Shown: piece after piece, positions 1 through 7,533 of the stretch
Layout: each line of letters begins with the position of its first letter
How positions within the stretch are numbered: the first letter of the stretch is position 1
Assembly: GCA_028871235.1 (NCBI GenBank)
Contig: JAGWNO010000006.1
Span: 1 to 27,793 of the forward strand
DNA: 27,793 bases
Direction: 5' to 3'
DNA from: Gammaproteobacteria bacterium
Lineage (GTDB): Bacteria > Pseudomonadota > Gammaproteobacteria > Natronospirales > REEB76
Made by a program: the position numbers and the translations under genes
Notes under the pieces: model-generated
Databases searched by the model: none
Seen by the model: the letters and a program-made list of their open reading frames with translations, nothing else
What the model was told of the DNA's origin: nothing

Positions 1-153
1 ATTCAAAACAAAATTTCTGAGTGCGCACAATCCATACAATATGGTAGATTTACCAGCAGATGTGGGTCCGTAAATAACAGTGATAGGCGCTAGTTCAAGA
101 TTTGTAGCGTTCTCAACAGATCGAAAATTTTTAATGTGCGTTGCTTTTAACAT
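1..153 (-). CDS. AAA-family (SMC/OLD-like) ATPase, N-terminal fragment cut by the window edge
   Basis: The reverse strand from an ATG at 153 reads 51 codons without a stop to the window edge. The peptide begins MLKATHIKNFRSVENA and carries a P-loop, GPTSAGKST, at residues 29-37, after the strand LAPITVIY. This is the classic start of ABC/SMC-type AAA ATPases (OLD, RecF, AAA15 and similar): a short strand, 'IKNFRS', then 'L.P.TV..GP...GKS'. Such proteins act alone or with a nuclease or other effector in phage defence or DNA repair; which applies here cannot be seen. The segment and its 5' region are about 37% GC against a clearly GC-rich remainder, so recent transfer is likely. A weak ribosome site (GGTGAGTGGG) precedes the ATG. 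The P-loop assignment is firm; the subfamily and function are open. Confidence 0.8.
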   Translation of the reverse strand, partial: MLKATHIKNFRSVENATNLELAPITVIYGPTSAGKSTILYGLCALRNFVLN

Positions 154-255
154 GATACTGCCCACTCACCATTCAGTTAAATTATTACGAACTAATACTC
201 CTAGAATACTGTATTTTCACGGTCTAAACGCCAATCCACAACCATTACAAATAAC
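154..255. other. AT-rich junction between the ATPase gene and qmcA
   Basis: This short AT-rich spacer lies between the qmcA stop and the start of the leftward ATPase gene. It should hold the promoter of that gene. On the reverse strand a poor match, TTGGCG with TACAGT 15 bases later, is the best I can see and is not convincing. The base composition changes from AT-rich to GC-rich around 255, so the island boundary, if there is one, lies here or just inside the 3' end of qmcA. I see no tRNA or clear direct repeat at the junction. Confidence 0.4.
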
Positions 256-1194
256 TCAGCTCTTCACTCCCATCTTGGCATTCCCCGCCTGCGACAGCAG
301 TGAGCCCACCATGGCGGAGAGATCGCCCATGTTCGCGGGCACCACGGTTACGGTGGAGTTCTTGGCGATGAGGCCCCACTGCTGCACCCACTGCTGACCG
401 AGCTGGTAGTGCAGCGCTTCGGCGCCGCCTTCGCCGGCCACGGCCTTGCCGATGTCGGAGATGGCTTTGGCGGTGGCCGTCGCCACGGTGGCGATGGCCT
501 GCCCCTGGCCGTTGGCGCGCAGGATGGCGGATTGCCGCTCGCCCTCGGCGTTGTTGATCTGGCTCTGTTTCTGGCCTTCCGACTGGTTGATGGCCTGCTG
601 ACGTTCGCCCTCGGACTTGGCGATGGCGGCGCGCTTCTGGCGCTCGGCGGTGAGCTGCAGCTCCATGGCTCTCTGGATCTCGTCCGGCGGCGTGAGATTG
701 CGGATCTCGTAACGCAGCACTTTCACGCCCCAACTGGTGGCGGCCTGGGTGAGTACGTCCACCACGCCGCGGTTGAGTGTGTCGCGCTGTGACAAGCATT
801 CGTCCAGCGCCAGTTTGCCCACCTCGGCACGCATGGTGGTCTGCACCAGCTGCACCACTGCCGTGATCACATTACTGGTGCCGTAGGCGGCGTTCTGCGC
901 GTCGGTGATCTGGTAGTAGAGCACGCCGTCCACCGACAGGCGTGTGTTGTCCCGGGTGATGCACACCTGCTCGGGCACGTCCATGGGGATCTCGCGCATG
1001 TCGAAGCGGTAGGCCACGCGGTCGAAGAACGGCACGATGATCTGGATGCCCGAGGTCAGCACCCCGTGGAACTTGCCCAGACGCTCGATGACCCAGGCCT
1101 GCTGCTGTGGCACGATGCGCACCGCGCGGATGATCATCGTCGCTGCCCACAGGATGATGAGTAAACCGACGATGGCCGAAATGGAAATGTCCAT
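256..1194 (-). CDS. qmcA: SPFH/band-7 (stomatin-like, paraslipin) membrane protein QmcA
   Basis: This 312-residue protein has one N-terminal membrane segment (about residues 5-24), then a band-7/SPFH domain (about 26-190). A long charged, Ala/Gln/Glu-rich coiled coil follows (about 172-235), with repeats such as SEGERQQAINQSEGQKQSQI, typical of paraslipins. Family members form large oligomeric cages at the inner membrane and are linked to membrane protein quality control with FtsH-type proteases. The ATG at 1194 has a good AAGGAG site seven bases upstream. The gene lies 34 bases after the nfeD-like gene on the same strand; this pairing is the usual one (NfeD plus SPFH protein) and supports a two-gene operon. 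The length is normal and nothing is missing. Confidence 0.93.
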   Translation of the reverse strand: MDISISAIVGLLIILWAATMIIRAVRIVPQQQAWVIERLGKFHGVLTSGIQIIVPFFDRVAYRFDMREIPMDVPEQVCITRDNTRLSVDGVLYYQITDAQNAAYGTSNVITAVVQLVQTTMRAEVGKLALDECLSQRDTLNRGVVDVLTQAATSWGVKVLRYEIRNLTPPDEIQRAMELQLTAERQKRAAIAKSEGERQQAINQSEGQKQSQINNAEGERQSAILRANGQGQAIATVATATAKAISDIGKAVAGEGGAEALHYQLGQQWVQQWGLIAKNSTVTVVPANMGDLSAMVGSLLSQAGNAKMGVKS

Positions 1195-1228
1195 GAAGAT
1201 GCTCCTTAGGATTGCCTGAGTATCGCCG

Positions 1229-1660
1229 TCAACCGATGGCTTTGATGCGCAGCCGCGAGCCGTCGCGCGCCACCACTTCGGCGCGCGCGCCGATCTGCGG
1301 CTTGCCGCCGCCTTCCCATACCGCCTCCCACAGGGAGTCGCGGTACTTCACTTTGAGGATGCCGTAGCTGTCCTCCGCCACCGTCACCAGCGCGCCTTTG
1401 TCCATGTCGTCCAGACCGCTGTTGCTGCGGCTGGCCTGCAGGCGCCGGCGCAGCAGATGGGCCAGCGGCAGGGCGATGACGGCGGCGACGGCGAACACCA
1501 GGGCCGCCTGCCAGCCCGCGGACGCATGCAGCCAGGTGTAGAGGGCCGTAACCAGTGCAGCGAACGCCAGGGCCGCCAGATAGAAGGTGAGTGTGGCCAT
1601 CTCCACGACCGCCAGGATGATCCCGACTGCCAGAAATGCCAACGCCATCCAATGATCCAT
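1229..1660 (-). CDS. nfeD: NfeD-like membrane protein, partner of the SPFH protein
   Basis: A 143-residue short NfeD-type protein. Three hydrophobic segments fill about residues 5-72 (MALAFLAVGIILAVVEMATL and following), then a basic loop (HLLRRRLQ), then a soluble C-terminal OB-fold region (about 85-143) with the motif 'G..A.V..DG..L.I'. I chose the ATG at 1660, beginning MDHWMAL, because GGGAG lies six bases in front of it; an in-frame ATG at 1681 has no such site. NfeD proteins bind paraslipins and probably help assemble or localise them. The direct neighbour downstream is that partner. Confidence 0.88.
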   Translation of the reverse strand: MDHWMALAFLAVGIILAVVEMATLTFYLAALAFAALVTALYTWLHASAGWQAALVFAVAAVIALPLAHLLRRRLQASRSNSGLDDMDKGALVTVAEDSYGILKVKYRDSLWEAVWEGGGKPQIGARAEVVARDGSRLRIKAIG

Positions 1661-1713
1661 GCGATTCTCCCAAGTCAGCAAGTGGATATTTCAGAGCTGT
1701 ATCATACCGCGCC

Positions 1714-1748
1714 CATCACCCCTCTCTCCTCACGCCTCACCCCTCACC
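1714..1748. repeat. Heptanucleotide tandem repeat, five units
   Basis: Five consecutive 7-base units: CATCACC, CCTCTCT, CCTCACG, CCTCACC, CCTCACC (reverse strand consensus GGTGAGG). The last two are identical and the others diverge by one to three bases. The repeat sits in the 192-base spacer between the outer-membrane gene stop and the nfeD start. It lies just upstream, in the nfeD direction, of a possible -10 box, TATGAT, on the reverse strand at 1701-1706. Confidence 0.7.
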
Positions 1749-1852
1749 GCTTGCGGCCGGCACTATCCATGAGGCAATCATGGTTTTCTCCCGGACGGCG
1801 GATGCTTCTGGAAATCTGCCGTCAGTGGACGCATTGGGTTCGCGGCCCGCGG

Positions 1853-2542
1853 CTAAAACTCGCGCTTGAACACCAGGTTGATGCCGTGGCGCGCGCCGCC
1901 GGTGGCGTAGATACCTACGGAACCGGTGCGGTCTAGGAAATAGGCAAAACCGAAATAGGCGCCGCCGGCGCGGGCGGCGGAGAAATCCAGTTTCTGGTTG
2001 AGGCTGCCGCTGTCGGTCTCGGTGCCGTCGAAGCGTTGGTAGAAGCCCCCGGCCGACACCTGCCAGCGCTGCCAGCGGAACACCGGACCGGCGGACACCA
2101 GGGTCTCGTACCAGGTGACGTCGGCCTGCTGGTTCGGACCCCGGAAACCGTCGCCGTACCAGGTGTAACTCACGCGCGCCTCGAAATTGAGGTAATCGCC
2201 CTGTCGCGTGTTGTAGTCGCCGAACAGGCCGAGGAAGCGGCCGCCGGATTCGGCAAGCGGCATGAGCGTGGCGTTGTCCACGCCGAGGGTGAAATAGCCG
2301 CCCTGCAGACCGAATGTGGCGTCCTCGTTGATGGGTTCGCCGAGGGTCACGGCATAACGGTTGATGTCCACCGCATGCTTGCCGTCAGCATAGGCGAAGT
2401 CGGTGTGATAACCGCCGAGCTCGATGGCGGCGCTGGTGCCGGGCGCGTAGATCGAGTCATCGCCCTCATCCGCCTGCGCGGCGGCACCCGCGCCGGCGAG
2501 CAGCAGCAACCCCGACAAAATCCATGCCTGCCTTTGCATCAT
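1853..2542 (-). CDS. Exported outer-membrane beta-barrel protein of unknown function
   Basis: This 229-residue protein starts at 2542 (AGGAAG seven bases upstream). It has a signal peptide of about 24 residues (hydrophobic core ILSGLLLLAGAGAAA, likely cleavage after AQA). The mature part alternates polar and hydrophobic residues with many Gly, Tyr and Phe, as in beta strands (for example YLNFEARVSYTWYG, GPVFRWQRWQVSAGGFYQRF). It ends in Phe (VFKREF), the usual last residue recognised by the BAM complex. The size would fit an 8-10-stranded barrel. I do not recognise a named family. It is divergent from the small exported gene at 2590 with only 47 bases between starts. Confidence 0.75.
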   Translation of the reverse strand: MMQRQAWILSGLLLLAGAGAAAQADEGDDSIYAPGTSAAIELGGYHTDFAYADGKHAVDINRYAVTLGEPINEDATFGLQGGYFTLGVDNATLMPLAESGGRFLGLFGDYNTRQGDYLNFEARVSYTWYGDGFRGPNQQADVTWYETLVSAGPVFRWQRWQVSAGGFYQRFDGTETDSGSLNQKLDFSAARAGGAYFGFAYFLDRTGSVGIYATGGARHGINLVFKREF

Positions 2543-2589
2543 CGCCGCTTCCTGTCTAAGCTGCGTTTAACCGTTCATGGACAACGCAT

Positions 2590-2859
2590 ATGGGATATCC
2601 CAGGTTCCGCGCATCATGGCTGCTGGCATTGTCGCTGCTCACACCGCTCGCGATGGCGGACACACCCCGCGCGTCCATCTCCTACGACGAACTGCAGGAC
2701 ATGGTACAGAAAGCCGGGAAGTCCGGGAATGGACTGGACCATATCGGCATCTCATTCCCCCGCGTAGCTTCAGTGTTATGCGGCGTGACCCCGGCTGACA
2801 TCCACCTGCAGATGCAGCCCGCCGGCAAGCCGGCAGTGGCGCTGCCGCTGTGCCTGTGA
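2590..2859 (+). CDS. Small putative exported protein, perhaps a shortened DUF2987-like protein
   Basis: An 89-residue reading frame with a convincing signal peptide (MGYPRFRASWLLALSLLTPLAMA, cleavage about residue 23), then a mature stretch of about 66 residues containing ISYDELQDMVQKA and VTPADIHLQMQ. The 'PADI.L.I....G' segment reminds me of DUF2987 periplasmic proteins. Those are normally longer, with a further domain ending in a conserved 'NQPKG' region that is absent here. It may therefore be a truncated family member or a different small protein; the resemblance is from memory and weak. The ribosome site is poor. It is divergent from the barrel gene and convergent with the SemiSWEET gene. 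Confidence 0.45.
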   Translation: MGYPRFRASWLLALSLLTPLAMADTPRASISYDELQDMVQKAGKSGNGLDHIGISFPRVASVLCGVTPADIHLQMQPAGKPAVALPLCL

Positions 2860-2893
2860 AAATTGGTTTGCGCTGGCGCCCATCCGGGGTGAT

Positions 2894-3148
2894 TCAACCG
2901 TAGCGCAGCTTGAGCACCAGCACCGCCAGTGCCAGCACCAGCGTGATCGCGTTCGCCAGGGTGATAGGCAGGTCGTGCAGCATCAGGCCGTAGATGAGCC
3001 ACAACCCCACGCCGACAGTGAACACCGCGTACATCGGCAGCGAGGTGCTGCGGGTATCGCGGCTGCGCCACGAGCGCCACACCTGCGGCGCGAACGAGAC
3101 GGTCGTGAGCGCAGCGGCGGCGAGGCCGATAAGCCGTTCAGTGCTCAT
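2894..3148 (-). CDS. SemiSWEET-type sugar transporter
   Basis: An 84-residue protein with three membrane helices (about residues 5-22, 38-55 and 62-81). It matches the SemiSWEET pattern: the PQ-loop motif SFAPQVWRSWRSRDTRS early on, then LPMYAVFTVGVGLWLIYG, then ITLANAITLVLALAVLVLKL. SemiSWEETs work as homodimers that move small sugars by facilitated diffusion. The Trp (W50) and Asn (N66) of the substrate pocket are present in the expected places. The start lies only three bases after the stop of the symporter gene, so the two are almost certainly cotranscribed and possibly translationally coupled. Length and topology are normal. Confidence 0.9.
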   Translation of the reverse strand: MSTERLIGLAAAALTTVSFAPQVWRSWRSRDTRSTSLPMYAVFTVGVGLWLIYGLMLHDLPITLANAITLVLALAVLVLKLRYG

Positions 3149-3151
3149 GGC

Positions 3152-4699
3152 TCAGGCCGTGTCATGCCGATAGTCGTCCGCCGCCGTGGCATCCGCACCG
3201 GCGGGCGCCCGCAAGGCACGCAGCAGCAGCGTGAGCACGACGGCGGCCACGATGTTGATGATGAGCGAATACAGCGCGGCGTAACCGGGCACGATGAATG
3301 CACCCAGGTGCAGCGGGAAGATGGAACTCTTGAAGTGCTGCGCCGCCACCATGGCGGTGCCCGTCAGCATGCCCGCGAGCCAGCCGCCCACCAGCGCCCA
3401 GCGGTGCAGCCAGCGTCCATACAGGCCGATGACCACGGCCGGCAGCGTCTGGATGATCCACACCCCGCCCAGCAGCTGCAGCTGGATGGCATATGAGGCC
3501 GGCAGGAATATGACAAAAGCCAGTGCCCCGAGTTTGACGATGAGCGACATGAGCTTGGCGGTGCCGGCCTCCTGTGCCGGCGTAGCCCGGGGCCGCAGGT
3601 ACTCCTTATATATGTTGCGGGTGAACAGGCTGGAGGCGGCGATGGACATGATGGCGGCAGGCACCAGCGCGCCGATGGCGATGGCGGCAAAGGCCAGTCC
3701 CGCGAACCAGGCCGGGAAGGAATGCAGGAACAGCGCCGGCACCGCGAAATTGGCACCGTAACTCCTGAAATACGCGGCGTACTGCGGGTCGTGCTCGACC
3801 CCCGCCGCTACCGCCATGTACCCCAGGAACGCGATCAGCGCCAGCACCAGCGAATAGGCCGGCAACAGCGCCATATTGCGCTTGATCACCTGGCGGCTGC
3901 TGGCGCTCAGCAACCCGGTGACCGCATGCGGATACAGGAACAGCGCCAGCGCGGAACCGAGGGCCAGCGTGGCGAAAGCGCTGTAGCTGCCGAGGTTGCC
4001 GCCCGCCGGCGGTTTGAGCAGCAGTTTGTCGGCCGGGATGCTGGCGAAGATGTGCGCGAAACCGCCCAGCTGCGCCGGAATGACGATGAGCGCGGCGATG
4101 ATGGTGATGTAGACGAGCAGGTCCTTGACGATGGCGATAAGCGCCGGCGCCCGCAAGCCGCTGGTGTAGGTGTAGGCCGCCAGGATCACGAAGGCGAGGA
4201 TGAGCGGCAGATCGCCCGCCAGGCCGGTGCCGGTGAAGCCCATGGCGGCGATCACCACCTGGATGCCCACCAGTTGCAGGGCGATGTACGGCATAGTGGC
4301 GAGGATGCCGGTGATGGCCACCACCAGCGCCAGCAGACCGCTGTCATAGCGGCCGCGCACGAAATCCGACGCCGTCACGTAGCCGTGCCTGCGCGCCACC
4401 GACCACAGGCGCGGGAACACCAGGTACACGAATGGAAACACCATGAGGGTGTAGGGCAGCGCGAAGAAACCGATGGCCCCGGCACCGAACACCAGCGCCG
4501 GCACCGCGATGAAGGTGTAGGCGGTGTAGAGATCGCCGCCCAGCAGGAACCAGGTGACCACGGTGCCGAATCGCCGGCCGGCGAGACCCCATTCGTGCAG
4601 ATGATTCAGATCCGCCCTGCGCCAGCTGGCGGCCACGAACCCCAGCACCGTCACCAGGGCAAACAGCAAAACAAATACGATCAGCGCCGTCCAGTTCAC
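3152..4699 (-). CDS. Sodium:solute symporter (SSS family, MctP-like)
   Basis: A polytopic protein of about 515 residues with roughly 13 hydrophobic helices. It shows the SSS family pattern: an early 'WGLAGRRFGTVVTWFLLGGDLYTAYTF' region, a TYTSGLRAPALIAIVKD segment, the signature-like FAAIAIGALVPAAIMSIAASSLFTRNIYKEY, and a hydrophilic tail. This subgroup, paired with a DUF3311 protein, includes monocarboxylate permeases such as MctP; the substrate here is an inference. A GTG at 4699 is preferred because GGAGGT ends four bases before it. An in-frame GTG at 4705 overlaps that ribosome site. It lies between the DUF3311 gene and the SemiSWEET gene on the same strand. Confidence 0.88.
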   Translation of the reverse strand: MNWTALIVFVLLFALVTVLGFVAASWRRADLNHLHEWGLAGRRFGTVVTWFLLGGDLYTAYTFIAVPALVFGAGAIGFFALPYTLMVFPFVYLVFPRLWSVARRHGYVTASDFVRGRYDSGLLALVVAITGILATMPYIALQLVGIQVVIAAMGFTGTGLAGDLPLILAFVILAAYTYTSGLRAPALIAIVKDLLVYITIIAALIVIPAQLGGFAHIFASIPADKLLLKPPAGGNLGSYSAFATLALGSALALFLYPHAVTGLLSASSRQVIKRNMALLPAYSLVLALIAFLGYMAVAAGVEHDPQYAAYFRSYGANFAVPALFLHSFPAWFAGLAFAAIAIGALVPAAIMSIAASSLFTRNIYKEYLRPRATPAQEAGTAKLMSLIVKLGALAFVIFLPASYAIQLQLLGGVWIIQTLPAVVIGLYGRWLHRWALVGGWLAGMLTGTAMVAAQHFKSSIFPLHLGAFIVPGYAALYSLIINIVAAVVLTLLLRALRAPAGADATAADDYRHDTA

Positions 4700-4720
4700 G
4701 TACACCTCCAGTGCGTGGGC

Positions 4721-4918
4721 TTATACCCGGGCAAAATAGGCGATCGCCGTGATGATGGCGGTGACGATGATCCAGGTGAACTGGAACCAGTAGAAGAACG
4801 GGATGCCGAACACCACCGGATCGATGCGGTTGTAGAACGGCACCCACAGGATCCCCAGGTAGGGCAGGCACAGCAAGCCGTAAAAGAACCAGCGGCGCGC
4901 GGCGATGACGGTGTTCAT
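4721..4918 (-). CDS. DUF3311 small membrane subunit of the symporter
   Basis: A protein of about 65 residues with two membrane helices (FYGLLCLPYLGILWVPFYNR, then FFYWFQFTWIIVTAIITAIAYF). The spacing and the 'PF.NR..P...G.PFFYW.Q..W' pattern are those of DUF3311 proteins, which are usually encoded just before SSS symporters of the monocarboxylate type. The stop is 21 bases before the symporter start. The start is uncertain: an ATG at 4918 gives the usual family length but has no strong ribosome site; a GTG at 4948 would add ten residues. Confidence 0.8.
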   Translation of the reverse strand: MNTVIAARRWFFYGLLCLPYLGILWVPFYNRIDPVVFGIPFFYWFQFTWIIVTAIITAIAYFARV

Positions 4919-4983
4919 GCGGGAGTCCGGCGGATTGAATTGGCGCACACCTTACCCGGCTCCCATGCCGTGTCAAGCCGGCA

Positions 4984-7206
4984 TTAGCGCCGTACGCACA
5001 CGGTCGGGTCTGATTCCACGCCCCGCATTGCGGTGAGCTCGCGCTGCATTTCCGCGAGCAGCGTTTCGGCCTCCTCGAACCGGCCGGCTCCGGCCGCAGC
5101 CTCCAGCCGCACCGCCGCGCTGCGCATGCCATGGGCCTCGACGTACGCGGTGATGCTCTTGAGGGTATGCGCCTCGGCGGCGATGGCGTGTGCATCCCCG
5201 GCGGCAAGCGCGGCACGGGCGGAGGCCAGACGCTGGGTGGCTTCACGGAAGAACAGCGCCTGCAGCCGCGCCTGCGCGGTTGCCGTGCCGTCCACCGGTT
5301 CGGCCAGCGTCAGGTAGCGGGCGAGTGCATGGCGGAACAGTGCCTGCTCCACCGGCTTGATGAGGAACTCGCCGACACCGAATTCACGGCAGCGCCGTCG
5401 CTCGGCGTCATCGAGACCGGCGGTGAGTGCGATCACCGGTACGCGTCCGTTGGCATCGCCGCGCGCACGCAGGCGGCGCAACAACTCCGGCCCGTCCATG
5501 TCCGGCAGGTGCATGTCCAGCAGCACCGCGGCATAAACGTTGTGCTCCAGGGCAGCGAGCGCCTCGGTACCGTTGACGGCCACGTCGGCGCTGCAGCCGC
5601 TGTCGGTAATGGCGCGCAGGCTTACCTCCCGATCCACCTCGCTGTCGTCCACCAGCAGCAGCCGCCGTCCTTCCTGGCGCTTCTCGTTCAGGGTATAGCG
5701 GGTCACAGGGCCGCGGCGGCGGCGCTGTTCCTCATCCAGCCCGCGCGTCGCCATCAGCGCAGCCACCGCCTCGCGCAGTTCCGCGGGCGGGATGCCGTTG
5801 CCGAAATAGCCGGTGAACCCCAACTGGTTGAGGCGCGCCGCTTCGCCGCGCGCACCGCTGTGGGTCACCACCGCCAATACCACAGCGGCGGTCTCCGCGC
5901 GTTGCCGCAGTTCCTGCCCAAGCACATCGCCCGGCATGTGCGGCAGAAAGATGTCGGTGAGCAGCAAATCGAAGGGCCGGTCATGCTTGACACCCAGCAG
6001 CACCTGCTGCAGTGCCTCGATGCCGTCGCGCGCCTCCTCGGCCTGCATGCCGAGTGCGCGCAGCTGATCGGCGAGGATACGCCGGCTGCTGTCATTGGCA
6101 TCCACCACCAGCACCCGCAGCGCTTCGAGACGGATGCTGGGGGCCGCGGTTTCCGCGGCGGCGTGCGCCGGCTCGCCCAGGCGTGCGCTGAACCAGAAGC
6201 GGCTGCCCTTGCCCGGTGTGCTGTCGACGCCGATCTCCCCGCCCATGGCTTCCACCAGCTCACGGGCGATGGCCAGTCCGAGCCCCGTGCCCTGCGCCTT
6301 GACGGTTTCGTTGCCGCCCGCCTGATGGTAGGGCATGAACAGTCTCGCCTGTTCCTCCCGGGCGATGCCGATACCGCTGTCCGCCACCTCCACCCGCAGC
6401 GTGCGCAGCTGTTGCGCCGGTGTCGCGGTGAACTGCGCGGTCACCACGATCTCGCCCTGCTCGGTGAACTTGATGGCGTTACTCACCAGGTTGATGATGA
6501 TCTGACGCAGCCGCCCGGGATCACCCATGAGCCGCCGCGGCGCGTCCGGCTGGATCAGCACCACCAGTTTGAGTCCCTTGCGTTGCGCTGATTGCGCCAG
6601 TACCGCCACCGCGCCCTCGATGCACTCCTGCAGGTTGAATTCGATGTTCTCCAGCAGCAGTTTGCCGGCCTCGATCTTGGAGAGATCCAGGATGTCGTTG
6701 ATGAGGCTGAGCAGGTTCTGGGCCGAGCTCTGGATGATGCCGATCTGGCGGCGCTGCTCCTCAGTGAGCTCCCCGCTCACCAGCAGTTCGCTCATGCCGA
6801 CGATGCCGTTGAGCGGTGCGCGCAGCTCGTGACTCATGCGCGCGAAGAAATCGCTCTTCGCCTGGCTGGTGAACTGTTCCTCCTTGAGGGCGGTGCGCAG
6901 GTCGCGGGTGCTGTCGCGGATCAGGTCGTTGGCCTCACGCGCCATCCGCAGGCTGGCGTACTGTCCCCAGGCGGCGAATACGAACGGCATGCAATCCAGC
7001 ACCCACAGCGCGATATTGGACTGCTGCGCGCCGGCGATGGAATCCACAGTGATGGCCTGGGCGCCGATATAGGCCACCAGCAGCGTGCCGATCACCACGC
7101 TGGCGGCGGCGATCAGGGTGCCGTAGAGGGCGTAGCTCGACGCCCGCGAACGCATGACCGCGAGCGCGTCCAGCCGGGCCTGCTTGTCTGCGGTGATGGC
7201 CTGCAT
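4984..7206 (-). CDS. BarA-like hybrid sensor histidine kinase with two receiver domains and an Hpt domain
   Basis: About 740 residues from the ATG at 7206 (GAGG six bases upstream; the adjacent ATG at 7209 is possible). Order: two membrane helices (about 25-50 and 64-86) with almost no periplasmic sensor domain; a HisKA domain with H126 in FFARMSHELRAPLNG; a HATPase domain with NAIKF (N243), DSGIGI (276 on) and GTGLGL (306 on); receiver 1 (about 364-486, Asp418); receiver 2 (about 515-630, Asp564 in LLDMHLPDMDG and Lys617 in LIKP); and an Hpt domain with H680 in AEAHTLKS. Receiver 1 lacks the conserved Lys (GYFGNGIPP where a KP is expected), so it is probably a poor phosphoacceptor. The phosphorelay should run H126, D564, H680, then to an unlinked regulator. 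The gene is divergent from the Kef-type antiporter. Confidence 0.92.
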   Translation of the reverse strand: MQAITADKQARLDALAVMRSRASSYALYGTLIAAASVVIGTLLVAYIGAQAITVDSIAGAQQSNIALWVLDCMPFVFAAWGQYASLRMAREANDLIRDSTRDLRTALKEEQFTSQAKSDFFARMSHELRAPLNGIVGMSELLVSGELTEEQRRQIGIIQSSAQNLLSLINDILDLSKIEAGKLLLENIEFNLQECIEGAVAVLAQSAQRKGLKLVVLIQPDAPRRLMGDPGRLRQIIINLVSNAIKFTEQGEIVVTAQFTATPAQQLRTLRVEVADSGIGIAREEQARLFMPYHQAGGNETVKAQGTGLGLAIARELVEAMGGEIGVDSTPGKGSRFWFSARLGEPAHAAAETAAPSIRLEALRVLVVDANDSSRRILADQLRALGMQAEEARDGIEALQQVLLGVKHDRPFDLLLTDIFLPHMPGDVLGQELRQRAETAAVVLAVVTHSGARGEAARLNQLGFTGYFGNGIPPAELREAVAALMATRGLDEEQRRRRGPVTRYTLNEKRQEGRRLLLVDDSEVDREVSLRAITDSGCSADVAVNGTEALAALEHNVYAAVLLDMHLPDMDGPELLRRLRARGDANGRVPVIALTAGLDDAERRRCREFGVGEFLIKPVEQALFRHALARYLTLAEPVDGTATAQARLQALFFREATQRLASARAALAAGDAHAIAAEAHTLKSITAYVEAHGMRSAAVRLEAAAGAGRFEEAETLLAEMQRELTAMRGVESDPTVCVRR

Positions 7207-7533
7207 CATTCCCCTCTCTGACTGAGCCCTCTCCGGCGGACGCCGCGTGATCCGCCATGATGACAGCCGCGCACCCTCACGGGATGGCCTCTTAAGATAG
7301 CAGCCCGTGGCGGTGCCTGCAGAGTGGCCGGCAGCGGAGGCGGTGACCACAGGGCGCAGACCGCTGCCGTGCGCGTGGCGGGCACGGCCCGGGAAACGCG
7401 CCCATGCTTGCAGCCGCCCGTGGCTCATCGCCGGGAATGGCCTCCCGCTGCGATAAACACGCGGCTCCGGGAACCGCCCTACATGCCGGTGCGCGACTTG
7501 CGTAAGCTAGGTCATCCCCGCCCGGAGACCACC
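7207..7533. promoter_or_regulatory. Divergent intergenic region between the hybrid kinase and the antiporter
   Basis: About 327 bases with no convincing gene. It must contain promoters for both neighbours. On the reverse strand a possible -10, TATCTT (plus-strand AAGATA at 7294-7299), stands out in otherwise GC-rich sequence, about 88 bases before the kinase start, but no good -35 goes with it. On the plus strand, TTGCGTAAGCTAGG just before the antiporter ribosome site is the least GC-rich stretch. I see no terminator, repeat or RNA gene. Confidence 0.35.

Noticed and set aside
5131..6591. A 486-codon plus-strand open frame opposite the hybrid kinase
   Set aside because: It is a compositional shadow of the kinase, with no recognisable domain and no ribosome site.
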